34,216 nt of DNA. It comes from Bdellovibrionales bacterium. GTDB taxonomy: Bacteria > Bdellovibrionota > UBA1018 > CAIMNF01. The notes beneath the pieces were generated by a model. That model saw only the letters and a list, made by a program, of their open reading frames with translations, searched no databases and was not told the origin of the DNA. The DNA lies in NCBI GenBank assembly GCA_947462765.1, contig CANHQK010000022.1:1-34216 (forward strand), read 5' to 3'. Both the position numbers and the translations under genes were made by a program. Below are positions 1 through 7,575 of the stretch, one piece after another. How positions within the stretch are numbered: position 1 is the stretch's first letter; each line of letters starts with the position of its first letter.

Positions 1-239
1 AGAAAAATGGTGGTCTTGATCACCTGCTGGAACCCGAGCCCGGCCTCCCTGAGAACCTCTGAGATATTCCGCATCACCTGGCGTGTCTGAGCCTCCACAT
101 CGCCTTCCCCGACGATCGCACCGGTAGACGGATCAAGAGGAATCTGGCCCGAACAAAACACCATCGTCCCGGTGTCAATGGCCTGGGAATACGGTCCGAT
201 CGGCGCAGGGGCCGAGGAGGTCAGGATTTCCTTTTTCAT
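1..239 (-). CDS. ridA: RidA/YjgF family 2-iminobutanoate/2-iminopropanoate deaminase (partial, 3' end outside window)
   Basis: About 79 N-terminal residues are visible and the gene runs off the left edge. The translation begins [20 protein letters not shown] and continues through VFCSGQIPLDPSTG, the two hallmark stretches of the RidA family (the APxxxGPYSQA start and the SGQxxxDPxTG segment). RidA proteins are small cytosolic trimers that hydrolyse reactive enamine/imine intermediates released by PLP enzymes, protecting those enzymes. The ATG overlaps the TGA of maeB in an ATGA arrangement, and AAAGGAG lies a few bases upstream inside the maeB end, so translation is probably coupled to maeB. 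The catalytic Arg region is beyond the window and cannot be checked. Confidence 0.93.
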   Translation of the reverse strand, partial: MKKEILTSSAPAPIGPYSQAIDTGTMVFCSGQIPLDPSTGAIVGEGDVEAQTRQVMRNISEVLREAGLGFQQVIKTTIF

Positions 240-2533
240 TTTTGTGCTCCTTTGGATTCACGATTGACGTTGTAGACTTCAAAGGCGGTGATCGCAGCCA
301 TGTTCACAATGTCGTTCACATCGCTACCGCGTTGGAGGACACATACCGGTTTATTCATCCCGACCAGGATGGGACCGATCGCCTCCACTCCGCCCATGCG
401 CCAGACCAGCTTGTAGGCAATGTTGGCGGCGTGAAGGTTCGGGAAGATCAGGACATTCGCATCACCGGCCACCCGGTTGAAGGGGAAGCTCTCTTGGGAA
501 ATATCAGGCTTCAAGGCGGTGTCGGCTTGCATTTCTCCGTCGACCACCAGTTCCGGATGTTTTTCCCTGAGGATCGCCACCGCGTCGCGCACCGGTGCGG
601 TGGCGGGATGGTCGTTCGAACCGAAGTTCGAAAAAGACAACATGGCGACTTTGGGCTCCGTACCCGTCGAACTTTTTACGAGTTCTGCAGTGGTCACAGC
701 GATGTTCGCCAACTGCTCCGCGTCTGGTTCGACATTGATGGTGGTGTCAGCGAACCAATAAGTCTTCTTCTTGTTGGCGATCATGTAGATGCCCGCAAGG
801 GTTTTACCCGGCTTCGCGCCAATCACCTGAAGTGCCGGCTTCAGGGTGTCCGGATAGCTCTGGGCGATGCCGCCGATCGTCCCGTCAGCCAGACCGAGCT
901 CGACCATCATTGCGGCAAAGTAGGTGCTTTGCTTCATCAGGACTTCCGCATTCGAGAGGGTGACGCCCTTGCGTTGGCGTTTTTGGAAAAACCGCTCCGC
1001 GAACTGGGGGAGCAACGGACTCTGCGACGGACGGATGATTTGCACTCCATCCATCACGGCACCAAGCCCGAGTCGGGTGATCTCCATTTTGATTTTCTCA
1101 GGATTTCCGAGCAGAATCGGCTCGGCGAGATTCTCATCGCGGATGATCTTGGCCGCATGGAGGATCTTCGGGTGCTCTCCTTCAGGAAACACCAGAGTGA
1201 TCTTCCGCCCCAAATCCCGCTCCGCCTTCCGGACTTGTTTCCGGACAAAACGCATGGCTGTATAAGTAAATCCGAGAAAACTCTCGAGTTTTTCCCGATA
1301 CTGCTTGAGATCGATCTGGATCCGGGCGACTCCGGACTCCATAGCAGCCTGGGCAACCGCAGGCGCCACATAAAGGAGCGCTCGCCGGTCGAACGGCTTC
1401 GGAATCAAATAGTCCCTACCGAATTTGAATTGCTGTCCACCGTATGCACGGGAAACATACTCAGGCACATCTTCCTTGGCGAGTTGAGCGAGAGCCCGGA
1501 CCGCGGCCATCTTCATCTCCTCATTGATCGCCATCGCACGGGTATCGAGCGCACCCCTGAAAATGAAAGGGAAGCCGAGCACGTTGTTCACTTGATTCGG
1601 ATAATCCGATCTGCCTGTTGCAATGATCGCATCCTGCCGGACCGCAAGGATGTCCTCAGGCAGAATCTCGGGCTCAGGATTCGCCATGGCGAAAATCAGC
1701 GGATCGCGAGCCATCTTGGCCACCATCTCCTTGGTGACGATACCTTTCACCGAAACTCCGACAAAGGCGTCCGCACCATCGAGCGCCTCTCCGACGGTCC
1801 GCTTGGAGGTTTCGACGGCAAAGCGTTCTTTATAAGGGTTCATCCCGTCGGTGCGACCTTTGTAGATCACGCCTTTGGAATCGCACATGATGATGTTCTC
1901 GCGGCGGACGCCCAGATTCACATAAAGGTTCGCGCAGGCGATGGCAGCAGCACCGCCTCCGCAGAAAACCACCTTCATATCCTCGATCTTCTTGTCGACA
2001 AGCTCGAGCGCATTCAAAAACGCGGCTCCGCTGATCACAGCAGTACCGTGCTGGTCATCGTGGAAGACCGGTATCTTCAAACGCTTCTTCAGCTCTTCCT
2101 CGATGTAGAAACATTCGGGTGCCTTGATATCCTCGAGATTGATTCCTCCGAATGTGGGCTCGAGCATCTCGCACGCACGGATCACATCGTCCGGATTCGG
2201 CGCTTGAAGCTCGATATCGAACACGTCAATGTCGGCGAACTTTTTGAACAGGATCCCCTTGCCTTCCATCACGGGTTTCGAAGCCTGCGCTCCGATGTTT
2301 CCCAGGCCGAGGACGGCAGTCCCGTTGGAAACCACGGCCACCAGATTCCCCTTGGTGGTGTATTCATAGGCGAGATTGGGATCTGCGGCGATCTTCTCAC
2401 ATGGACCCGCAACCCCCGGACTGTAGGCCAGGGACAAGTCCTTCTGTGTGGTCACAGCCTTGGTCGGCACGACCTCCACCTTCCCTTTTCTTCCACTGGC
2501 ATGGTACTCGAGCGACTCTTCGTAGATTGACAT
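236..2533 (-). CDS. maeB: NADP-dependent malic enzyme with C-terminal phosphotransacetylase-like domain
   Basis: This 765-residue protein has the two-part layout of MaeB. Residues about 1-430 are the malic enzyme (N-terminal domain with [15 protein letters not shown], then DDQHGTAVI and a Rossmann region with [16 protein letters not shown] and [10 protein letters not shown]). Residues about 430-765 resemble phosphate acetyl/butyryltransferase and are thought to be regulatory, binding acetyl-CoA. The enzyme decarboxylates malate to pyruvate with NADP, giving NADPH. Length is normal for the family (about 760). AAGGA lies 11 nt before the ATG. A possible promoter, TTGAGT-N17-TAACCT, lies upstream. 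It heads a probable two-gene unit with ridA and is divergent from the barrel gene at 2567. Confidence 0.96.
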   Translation of the reverse strand: MSIYEESLEYHASGRKGKVEVVPTKAVTTQKDLSLAYSPGVAGPCEKIAADPNLAYEYTTKGNLVAVVSNGTAVLGLGNIGAQASKPVMEGKGILFKKFADIDVFDIELQAPNPDDVIRACEMLEPTFGGINLEDIKAPECFYIEEELKKRLKIPVFHDDQHGTAVISGAAFLNALELVDKKIEDMKVVFCGGGAAAIACANLYVNLGVRRENIIMCDSKGVIYKGRTDGMNPYKERFAVETSKRTVGEALDGADAFVGVSVKGIVTKEMVAKMARDPLIFAMANPEPEILPEDILAVRQDAIIATGRSDYPNQVNNVLGFPFIFRGALDTRAMAINEEMKMAAVRALAQLAKEDVPEYVSRAYGGQQFKFGRDYLIPKPFDRRALLYVAPAVAQAAMESGVARIQIDLKQYREKLESFLGFTYTAMRFVRKQVRKAERDLGRKITLVFPEGEHPKILHAAKIIRDENLAEPILLGNPEKIKMEITRLGLGAVMDGVQIIRPSQSPLLPQFAERFFQKRQRKGVTLSNAEVLMKQSTYFAAMMVELGLADGTIGGIAQSYPDTLKPALQVIGAKPGKTLAGIYMIANKKKTYWFADTTINVEPDAEQLANIAVTTAELVKSSTGTEPKVAMLSFSNFGSNDHPATAPVRDAVAILREKHPELVVDGEMQADTALKPDISQESFPFNRVAGDANVLIFPNLHAANIAYKLVWRMGGVEAIGPILVGMNKPVCVLQRGSDVNDIVNMAAITAFEVYNVNRESKGAQK

Positions 2534-2558
2534 GATCTTTGCTATCCTTAGACGCTAG

Positions 2559-2587
2559 AGGTTAGGATGAAAGGCATGAAAACTCAA
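2559..2587 (-). promoter_or_regulatory. Possible maeB promoter
   Basis: Read on the minus strand, TTGAGT (2587-2582) and TAACCT (2564-2559) are separated by 17 nt. A start near 2552 would leave a leader of about 19 nt holding the AAGGA ribosome site of maeB. The match is modest, and the site lies inside the start of the divergent gene. Confidence 0.3.
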
Positions 2588-3850
2588 GGATCGGTTTTGG
2601 GGCGCCGTATCACCAATTTTATGATTTTATTGGGGTTTTTCCTTATCCCCCCTCGTGCATTCGGGCACCTACTCCTCCAACCGAGAGAAAACCGGACCGG
2701 TTCGCATGCCGGACTCCTTCTCGAGCCCCGGATCGGGCTCTTCTCGACCACCTCCAACTTTTCAGAGGATGGCACGCTGAACGGCTTGAGTACCGGGGCC
2801 AAGGTGACCCGAACCCTGTTCGACCTGAATCTCTCCTATGGCCTCTCGGATCACCTCTTCCTGTTCGGGAGAGCGTCCCTCATTTCTACCGGACAAAGCG
2901 GCGGCACTGTCGGACGGGGTTCCGGCTTCGGCCTGGGAGATCAACTCATCGGCATGGCGTGGCGACTTCTCTCGACGGAGGGTGGAACCGGAGTCAATCT
3001 TCAAGCAGAAGCTCGGATTCCGGGCTACTCGAATGCCAGCGCCAAGGCGGCCAATCGTCTTTACCTCGGAGACGGATCGGTTGATCTCATTGCCGGAGCC
3101 TTCATCGAGTTCCCGGCCGCCTTCATTGGAGGATCGGATAGCTATTTTGAACTGGGGGGAGCCTACACCCAACGGGGCGCAGGATTTTCTTCAGCCATCC
3201 CGCTCAGCCTGCTCTTCAGAAGGGATCCGGCCTATGGAGGAATGATGTTGGACGCGGGTTTTCGTGCACAGCTGAGTCTGAACTCCGATGTGGCCACGCA
3301 GAATATCGCCCAACGCATCAACGCGATCTCAGACCGTGAACAAGGCGCTCTGGGGAGCGACCTCATCAACGGAATCAATCCGTCCTGGCTAGCGGCTCAC
3401 CTTCGTGTCGGATACAAAAGCAGCAATGGGCGGTCTTATTTCATCTCGGGTGAACTCCCCGTGGCCGGCTCCGCAGTTCCCTCTGGCATCCTAGTCTCAG
3501 GTGGGATCACCCTTGATTTCAACCCCCAGGGAGGAGTCGACCCCTCACACGAAAAACAAGGAGAATCCAGCTCTCGCAAGCCCCGGACTCCGCTTCGTGG
3601 GTTCCAAAGCTACGACCTCGAGGCCAAGGTATTGAGCTACAATGACCAACTCTACTTTGTGAAGATTGATCATGGATCAAGCGATTCGGTAGAAAAAGGA
3701 CAGCTTTTTGACATCTTTTCGGGCAAGGAAGTGATCGCCCGGGCCAAAGTCTCACAGGTTCGGGGTGAAGAGGCGATCCTGACTGTGCTAGAATACTTTC
3801 AAGACCAATGGATCGAAGCGGGGTTTGTGGCGCGACGATTGCTGAAATGA
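2567..3850 (+). CDS. Unrecognised outer-membrane barrel-like protein with C-terminal FlgT-like domain
   Basis: No named family is recognised with certainty. The N-terminus has a hydrophobic signal-like segment (FMILLGFFLIPPRAFG). Residues about 45-330 alternate short amphipathic stretches ending in aromatic residues with Gly/Ser-rich turns (LNLSYGLSDHLFLFGRASLI, YFELGGAYTQRGAGF), as in outer-membrane barrels. After a polar linker (about 325-345), the last 80 residues (AKVLSYNDQLYFVKIDHG ... KGQLFDIFSGKEVIARAKV) read like the small beta domain found at the C-terminus of FlgT and related envelope proteins, which I infer to be periplasmic. The start at 2567 is chosen because GAGG lies 5 nt upstream; 2576 is an alternative. 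The next gene begins 37 nt downstream with no terminator between, so the two are probably co-transcribed. Confidence 0.75.
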   Translation: MKGMKTQGSVLGRRITNFMILLGFFLIPPRAFGHLLLQPRENRTGSHAGLLLEPRIGLFSTTSNFSEDGTLNGLSTGAKVTRTLFDLNLSYGLSDHLFLFGRASLISTGQSGGTVGRGSGFGLGDQLIGMAWRLLSTEGGTGVNLQAEARIPGYSNASAKAANRLYLGDGSVDLIAGAFIEFPAAFIGGSDSYFELGGAYTQRGAGFSSAIPLSLLFRRDPAYGGMMLDAGFRAQLSLNSDVATQNIAQRINAISDREQGALGSDLINGINPSWLAAHLRVGYKSSNGRSYFISGELPVAGSAVPSGILVSGGITLDFNPQGGVDPSHEKQGESSSRKPRTPLRGFQSYDLEAKVLSYNDQLYFVKIDHGSSDSVEKGQLFDIFSGKEVIARAKVSQVRGEEAILTVLEYFQDQWIEAGFVARRLLK

Positions 3851-3887
3851 ACTACTCTGAAATGAAGAACGATATGAGGAACACAAA

Positions 3888-4634
3888 ATGAAACAGTTGA
3901 GTAACTTTGCGGTGATTCTCGGAATGTTGCTGGGATCGGAATCCGCATTCGCCGTGAAATTCGCAAACCAGTTTGTCGAGTTCGATCTCCCCACGGCGTG
4001 GAACTGCTTCCTGGAAGGGACGGAGTGGGTTTGTCAGAACCAGCAGGACGCAGCCAAGAAAAAAGAGGCGATCATCATTCTGGCCGCGAAGATTCAAGGG
4101 GATCAAGACACTCTGGATCAGTACTTGAATTACCTGAAAGCACCCAAGACCTTCACGAGTTCCCAAGGCAAGTCACTCACCTCCACGGTCAGTTATGCCC
4201 AGAATAAGTCGATCAATGACAGGATGTGGGTGGACTCGCTCCACATGGAGTCCGAGGTTCCGGGCTTTTACACCCGGTACATCGCCACCGTCACTGACGG
4301 GATCGGGATTCTCGTCACCTACTCCGTGAACAAGGGCAAATACCAGGAGTACACCCCCATGTTCGAGGAAATGGTCAAGTCGCTGAAGGCTTTCCGTAAA
4401 GACGGTGGATTGAATGCCGCGCCTGCAAACAGCGATCTCTTCAAAAATGCAAAAATCCCCTCTGGAGTGACCGGGGACACCGTCTTCGGATCGGTACAAG
4501 GTGCTGGAGAAGAAGCTCCTAAACCCCAAGAAACAGGCCTTGATGCGCTCATGAAAGATCCGATCGTATTTTATGGCGGACTCGGCGCACTCGCGCTCAT
4601 CATCCTTTCGATCCTGAAAAAACGGAAGAAGTGA
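3888..4634 (+). CDS. Hypothetical membrane-anchored secreted protein
   Basis: Not recognised. This 248-residue protein starts with a signal peptide (MKQLSNFAVILGMLLG ... AFA, cleavage near residue 22), followed by a soluble domain of about 150 residues. It ends with a hydrophobic helix at about 224-243 (PIVFYGGLGALALIILSIL) and the basic tail KKRKK. The topology suggests a body outside the cytoplasm held by a C-terminal anchor with the lysines inside. The soluble part has a pair of Cys (NCFLEGTEWVC) that could form a disulfide. GAGGA lies 8 nt before the ATG. It follows the barrel gene closely, so a shared envelope role is likely but unproven. Its stop codon abuts the stop codon of the convergent M16 peptidase gene. 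Confidence 0.85.
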   Translation: MKQLSNFAVILGMLLGSESAFAVKFANQFVEFDLPTAWNCFLEGTEWVCQNQQDAAKKKEAIIILAAKIQGDQDTLDQYLNYLKAPKTFTSSQGKSLTSTVSYAQNKSINDRMWVDSLHMESEVPGFYTRYIATVTDGIGILVTYSVNKGKYQEYTPMFEEMVKSLKAFRKDGGLNAAPANSDLFKNAKIPSGVTGDTVFGSVQGAGEEAPKPQETGLDALMKDPIVFYGGLGALALIILSILKKRKK

Positions 4635-5969
4635 TCAGAGAGTTTCAATCTCGGGCGGAAGCCCGGTGAGCTTCAGGGCGCAAGCCCGGACAGCTTGCCG
4701 GGCTTCCCTGCTTTTGGGCCAGGGACTTTGCACCAAAACAGTGGGAGCGCTGTTTTTGACCCAGGATTGCGCAAGCTCGCGCGTTTCGCCGGGACGAATG
4801 GCGCGGATGAGATCCTCATAAGCCTTGAAGGTGAACCCTCTTTTGAAGAAGAGTTCGGAACTCGAAATCGTCATCATCCTCGACTCGGAACTCTCAAGGG
4901 AGAGCTCGAACGAATACACCAGACTGTCCTGGATCCGCTTGAGATCCGCGAGAGGAATCCCGTCGCGAGCGATCTTCTGCATCTCCTGATGGAAAACTCC
5001 GAGGGTCTCGCTGACCTTGTCCGGCTTCACTCCGGCATAAATCGAGAAAATGGATGAATCCAGAAACTGGATGGCACTGGCATAAACCGAATAGGCCCAG
5101 CCTTTTTTCTCGCGGATGCGGTCGAACAGCACAGAACTCATTCCGCCACCCAGATGTTGCTGGATCATGGTCGAGACCACCCGCTCCTTCTGGTTGGTGA
5201 CCGGCGCCGAAATTCCGTACAGGACATGGGCTTGCTCGGATTCCTCGTTGATCCACCAGAAACCCGGAGTGGTGCTCCCCGGAGGAGTGGCCCCCCAGTT
5301 CGGTTTCAGCGGTCTTTTTTCCTGCCTACCCGGCCAAGCTTCATCACCGAGCCTCGCAAAAATCCTCCTGCACTTCTCAAAGCCCACCGCACCGGATACC
5401 GCGAGCACCATACTCTCTGGCCGGTAGTGCTCGTGAAAAAAAGAGACCAGCTTTGACCGGCTCACCGCCTCGATGCTTTTTTTAGTACCGAGGATATTCC
5501 TCCCCAGGGGATGATTCGAATAAGCTTTCTCGAGAAACCGGTCGAACGAGTCCTCTTCCGGATTCTCCTTCGTCATCGCGATTTCCTGGAGAATCACCTG
5601 GCGTTCTTTCTCGATCTCTTTTTTCTCGAACAGAGGCTTGAAGAGGATTTCGCGGAGGAGTTCAGCTCCAAGATCGATTTCCTGATGGGGAAGATAAAAG
5701 TGGAAACAAGTGTGCTCCCGCGAAGTGAAGGCATTGAAGTCGCCTCCGACCCGGTCGACCGCCTTGGAGATCTCAGAAGCGCCCCGCTTCTCGCTGCCCT
5801 TGAAGATCATGTGCTCGAGAAAATGACACATACCGGAAGCGTCGTTCGACTCATGACGCGATCCGGTTTTGACCCAGGCGCCGATGGCAACAGACTTCAG
5901 CTGGTGCGCCTCGTCCACGATCAGCGTCAAACCATTCGGATAAACATGCTTTTTCGCCTCGTGCCTCAT
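4635..5969 (-). CDS. M16 family zinc metallopeptidase (pitrilysin / processing peptidase-like)
   Basis: The inverted zinc motif HxxEH is present as HFLEH (residues 49-53 from the start chosen here). The third ligand Glu follows 76 residues later in the VILQEIAMTKENPEED segment, the usual spacing. A second, inactive-type M16 domain follows (YGISAPV ... GGGMSSVLFDRIREKKGWAYSVYA). The length of 444 residues matches the short bacterial subfamily related to mitochondrial processing peptidase beta. The family degrades or processes peptides, sometimes in the periplasm; no signal peptide is seen, so this one is probably cytosolic. An upstream in-frame ATG at 6026 would overlap the rpoH start. I prefer 5969 because homology begins at the KKHVYPNGLTLIVDE segment just after it. 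Only a weak GGG precedes this ATG. Confidence 0.93.
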   Translation of the reverse strand: MRHEAKKHVYPNGLTLIVDEAHQLKSVAIGAWVKTGSRHESNDASGMCHFLEHMIFKGSEKRGASEISKAVDRVGGDFNAFTSREHTCFHFYLPHQEIDLGAELLREILFKPLFEKKEIEKERQVILQEIAMTKENPEEDSFDRFLEKAYSNHPLGRNILGTKKSIEAVSRSKLVSFFHEHYRPESMVLAVSGAVGFEKCRRIFARLGDEAWPGRQEKRPLKPNWGATPPGSTTPGFWWINEESEQAHVLYGISAPVTNQKERVVSTMIQQHLGGGMSSVLFDRIREKKGWAYSVYASAIQFLDSSIFSIYAGVKPDKVSETLGVFHQEMQKIARDGIPLADLKRIQDSLVYSFELSLESSESRMMTISSSELFFKRGFTFKAYEDLIRAIRPGETRELAQSWVKNSAPTVLVQSPWPKSREARQAVRACALKLTGLPPEIETL

Positions 5970-5979
5970 CCCACTTTTT

Positions 5980-6007
5980 ACTATCTGTGATACGGTTGGT
6001 TCCGCAA
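5980..6007 (-). promoter_or_regulatory. Possible promoter of the M16 peptidase gene
   Basis: On the minus strand TTGCGG (6007-6002) is followed after 16 nt by GATAGT (5985-5980). The start of transcription would fall only a few bases before the ATG at 5969. The match is weak and unsupported by other evidence. Confidence 0.2.
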
Positions 6008-6019
6008 CAGGAAAACGGT

Positions 6020-7018
6020 ATGGCAAGCACCGGTGGTCCGAAATCCAAAACCCGACAGTCGCCCCCGGATGAGATTCCGGAGGGGGAAGGTGCCGATCTG
6101 AGCCTGGAAGATGAGGATCACCAGGGTGAAACTCTTCCGGTCGCCTATTCTCCGGCCGAAAACGCAGGCGAAACCGGCCTAGTACCCACTGACCCGCTCA
6201 AACGCTACCTCGCCGAGATCCGGAACGCCCCCGTCCTCTCAGCGGAACAGGAGCAATCGCTTGCTAAAAGAATGCACGAGCAAGGGGATGTCAACGCAGC
6301 CAAGTTACTGGTCTCGGCCAACCTGAAGAATGTGGTCCGGATCGCCTACGAATACCGGTCCATGTACCATAACCTGCTGGATCTCATTCAGGAGGGAAAC
6401 ATCGGCCTCATGAAGGCGGTCTCGAAGTTCGACCCCACCAAGGGGGTGCGACTCGGATACTATGCATCATGGTGGATCCGCTCCTACATCCTGAAATACC
6501 TGCTCGATAACTTCCGTTTGGTCCGGATCGGAACTTCACAGGCCCAAAAAAAGCTATTTTACCACCTGATGCGAGAAAAGCAGCGCCTCGAAGCCCAGGG
6601 CATCACCGCCGGTCCGGCCCTCCTCGCTCATAATTTACAGGTTAAGGAAAAAGACGTGATCGAAATGGAGCAGCGCCTCCTCGCCCCTGGCGCAGAGACC
6701 TCCCTGGATGCTCCGGTCGGTAAAGACTCTTCCAATGGCATGAACCTCCTGCAAACTCTCTTCGATCCGGGTGAGTCTGCGGACCAAATCCTCGAAAAAG
6801 AGGAATGGCTCGGAATCCTTGAACGCGAGATCCCTGTCTTCACCTCGACCCTGAATGACAAGGAAAGAATGGTCCTCGCTGCCCGTCTTCTGTCCGAGGA
6901 TCCGAAGACCCTCCAGGAGGTGGCGGATGAGTTCGGACTGACCCGTGAGCGAGTTCGGCAGATCGAGTCAAAGCTGATTGAAAAGCTCAAGAAAAGGCTC
7001 GAACCTTACCTTAAGTGA
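6020..7018 (+). CDS. rpoH: RNA polymerase sigma factor RpoH (sigma-32 type)
   Basis: A sigma-70 family protein without region 1.1. Region 1.2 starts at DPLKRYLAEIRNAP (about residue 58). Region 2 carries LLDLIQEGNIGLMKAVSKFD and YYASWWIRSYI. The following QAQKKLFYHLMREKQRL segment corresponds to the RpoH box, which separates RpoH from other group members. Region 4.2 is TLQEVADEFGLTRERVRQIE near the C-terminus. RpoH directs RNA polymerase to heat-shock and protein-quality promoters. Residues 1-57 are an acidic, low-complexity extension not found in typical RpoH of about 285 residues. The start at 6020 (ATG, AGGA 7 nt upstream) is preferred over an in-frame GTG at 5987, which has no ribosome site. 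It is divergent from the M16 peptidase. Confidence 0.9.
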   Translation: MASTGGPKSKTRQSPPDEIPEGEGADLSLEDEDHQGETLPVAYSPAENAGETGLVPTDPLKRYLAEIRNAPVLSAEQEQSLAKRMHEQGDVNAAKLLVSANLKNVVRIAYEYRSMYHNLLDLIQEGNIGLMKAVSKFDPTKGVRLGYYASWWIRSYILKYLLDNFRLVRIGTSQAQKKLFYHLMREKQRLEAQGITAGPALLAHNLQVKEKDVIEMEQRLLAPGAETSLDAPVGKDSSNGMNLLQTLFDPGESADQILEKEEWLGILEREIPVFTSTLNDKERMVLAARLLSEDPKTLQEVADEFGLTRERVRQIESKLIEKLKKRLEPYLK

Positions 7019-7053
7019 TCTTTACGCACTTTCAACCCCGTTCTAGTTCTTTC

Positions 7054-7081
7054 TTTACAGGATTTTGGGCGATGTGATAAA
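7054..7081 (+). promoter_or_regulatory. Candidate rpsO promoter
   Basis: TTTACA (7054-7059) and GATAAA (7076-7081) are separated by 16 nt in the intergenic region between rpoH and rpsO. A start near 7088 would give a leader of about 88 nt that contains the inverted repeats described at 7107-7158. Confidence 0.4.
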
Positions 7082-7106
7082 GCTTAGCGGACAAAAAAAG
7101 AAAGAA

Positions 7107-7165
7107 ACAAGTCGGGAACCCGGTTCAATATGAACCGATCTTGTCCCGCTGAAGTTCAGTAAGGA
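7107..7165 (+). promoter_or_regulatory. Structured rpsO leader, likely S15 autoregulatory element
   Basis: CGGTTCA (7121-7127) and TGAACCG (7131-7137) form a perfect 7-bp stem with loop ATA. Around it, ACAAG (7107-7111) can pair with CTTGT (7140-7144), or CGGGA (7113-7117) with TCCCG (7144-7148). A second copy GTTCA (7154-7158) can also pair with TGAAC (7131-7135) and sits 2 nt before the AAGGA ribosome site (7161-7165). Competing pairings next to the ribosome site are what an S15 feedback site looks like; the function is inferred. Confidence 0.5.
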
Positions 7166-7175
7166 ATCAAACCGC

Positions 7176-7466
7176 ATGCAAATGGGTAAAGCTCGTAAGA
7201 CCGAAATCAAAGCCAAGAAAGCGAACCTCGTTCAGACTTTCGGCAAAACCACCGCAAATACCGGAACCACCGAAGTCCAGATCGCCCTGATCACGGACCG
7301 TATCAACACTCTCACTCCCCACTTCCAGAAGCACTCCAAAGACCACGCTTCTCGTTTGGGACTCCTCAAGCTCGTCGGCCAGCGCCGCCGCCTGCTCAAT
7401 TACCTGAAAGCCAAGGATGAGAAGGGCTACACTGCTCTCCTCTCCAAGCTCGAACTCCGTAAGTAA
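7176..7466 (+). CDS. rpsO: 30S ribosomal protein S15
   Basis: This 96-residue protein has the S15 signature: GTTEVQIALITDRINTLTPH, then HSKDHASRLGLLKLVGQRRR and LLNYLKAKDEKGY. S15 binds the central domain of 16S rRNA early in assembly of the small subunit platform, and in several bacteria it represses its own mRNA. AAGGA lies 10 nt before the first ATG; a second in-frame ATG 6 nt later is less well placed. The N-terminus (MQMGKARKTEIKAKK) differs from the usual MSLT/MSIT start. It is followed 109 nt later by pnp, the conserved rpsO-pnp order. Confidence 0.98.
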   Translation: MQMGKARKTEIKAKKANLVQTFGKTTANTGTTEVQIALITDRINTLTPHFQKHSKDHASRLGLLKLVGQRRRLLNYLKAKDEKGYTALLSKLELRK

Positions 7467-7476
7467 TTCAATATCA

Positions 7477-7546
7477 GAACGGATTGACTCCCGTCTCCTG
7501 CACGCTCCTTGATGGGCTTGCCGGGAAGGCGGGGGTCCATCCGTTC
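7477..7546 (+). promoter_or_regulatory. Long hairpin between rpsO and pnp (probable RNase III processing site)
   Basis: Arms 7477-7493 and 7530-7546 pair over 17 positions with one mismatch (7485/7538) and one G-U pair (7489/7534). The 36-nt loop can extend the pairing further. There is no T-tract, so this is not a terminator. In E. coli an RNase III-cleaved double-stranded leader lies at the same place and mediates PNPase feedback; the same role is inferred here from position and shape. Confidence 0.75.
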
Positions 7547-7575
7547 ATCCACACCCAAGAAAGATCAATCACGCT

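Noticed and set aside
242-2530. A 762-codon open frame on the plus strand opposite maeB
   Set aside because: It is antisense to a complete, well-conserved malic enzyme; the translation shows no family motif and is a by-product of GC-rich codon use.
2527-2532. Perfect TTGACA as a -35 for the gene at 2567
   Set aside because: No acceptable -10 lies 16-18 nt downstream; TATCCT is only 10 nt away. It also overlaps the maeB start.
3842-3866. Direct repeat CTGAAATGAA (3842-3851 and 3857-3866)
   Set aside because: A single short duplication spanning a stop codon, with no sign of a regulator site or wider array.
5987-6019. GTG at 5987 as the rpoH start
   Set aside because: No ribosome site, while the ATG at 6020 has AGGA at a good distance.
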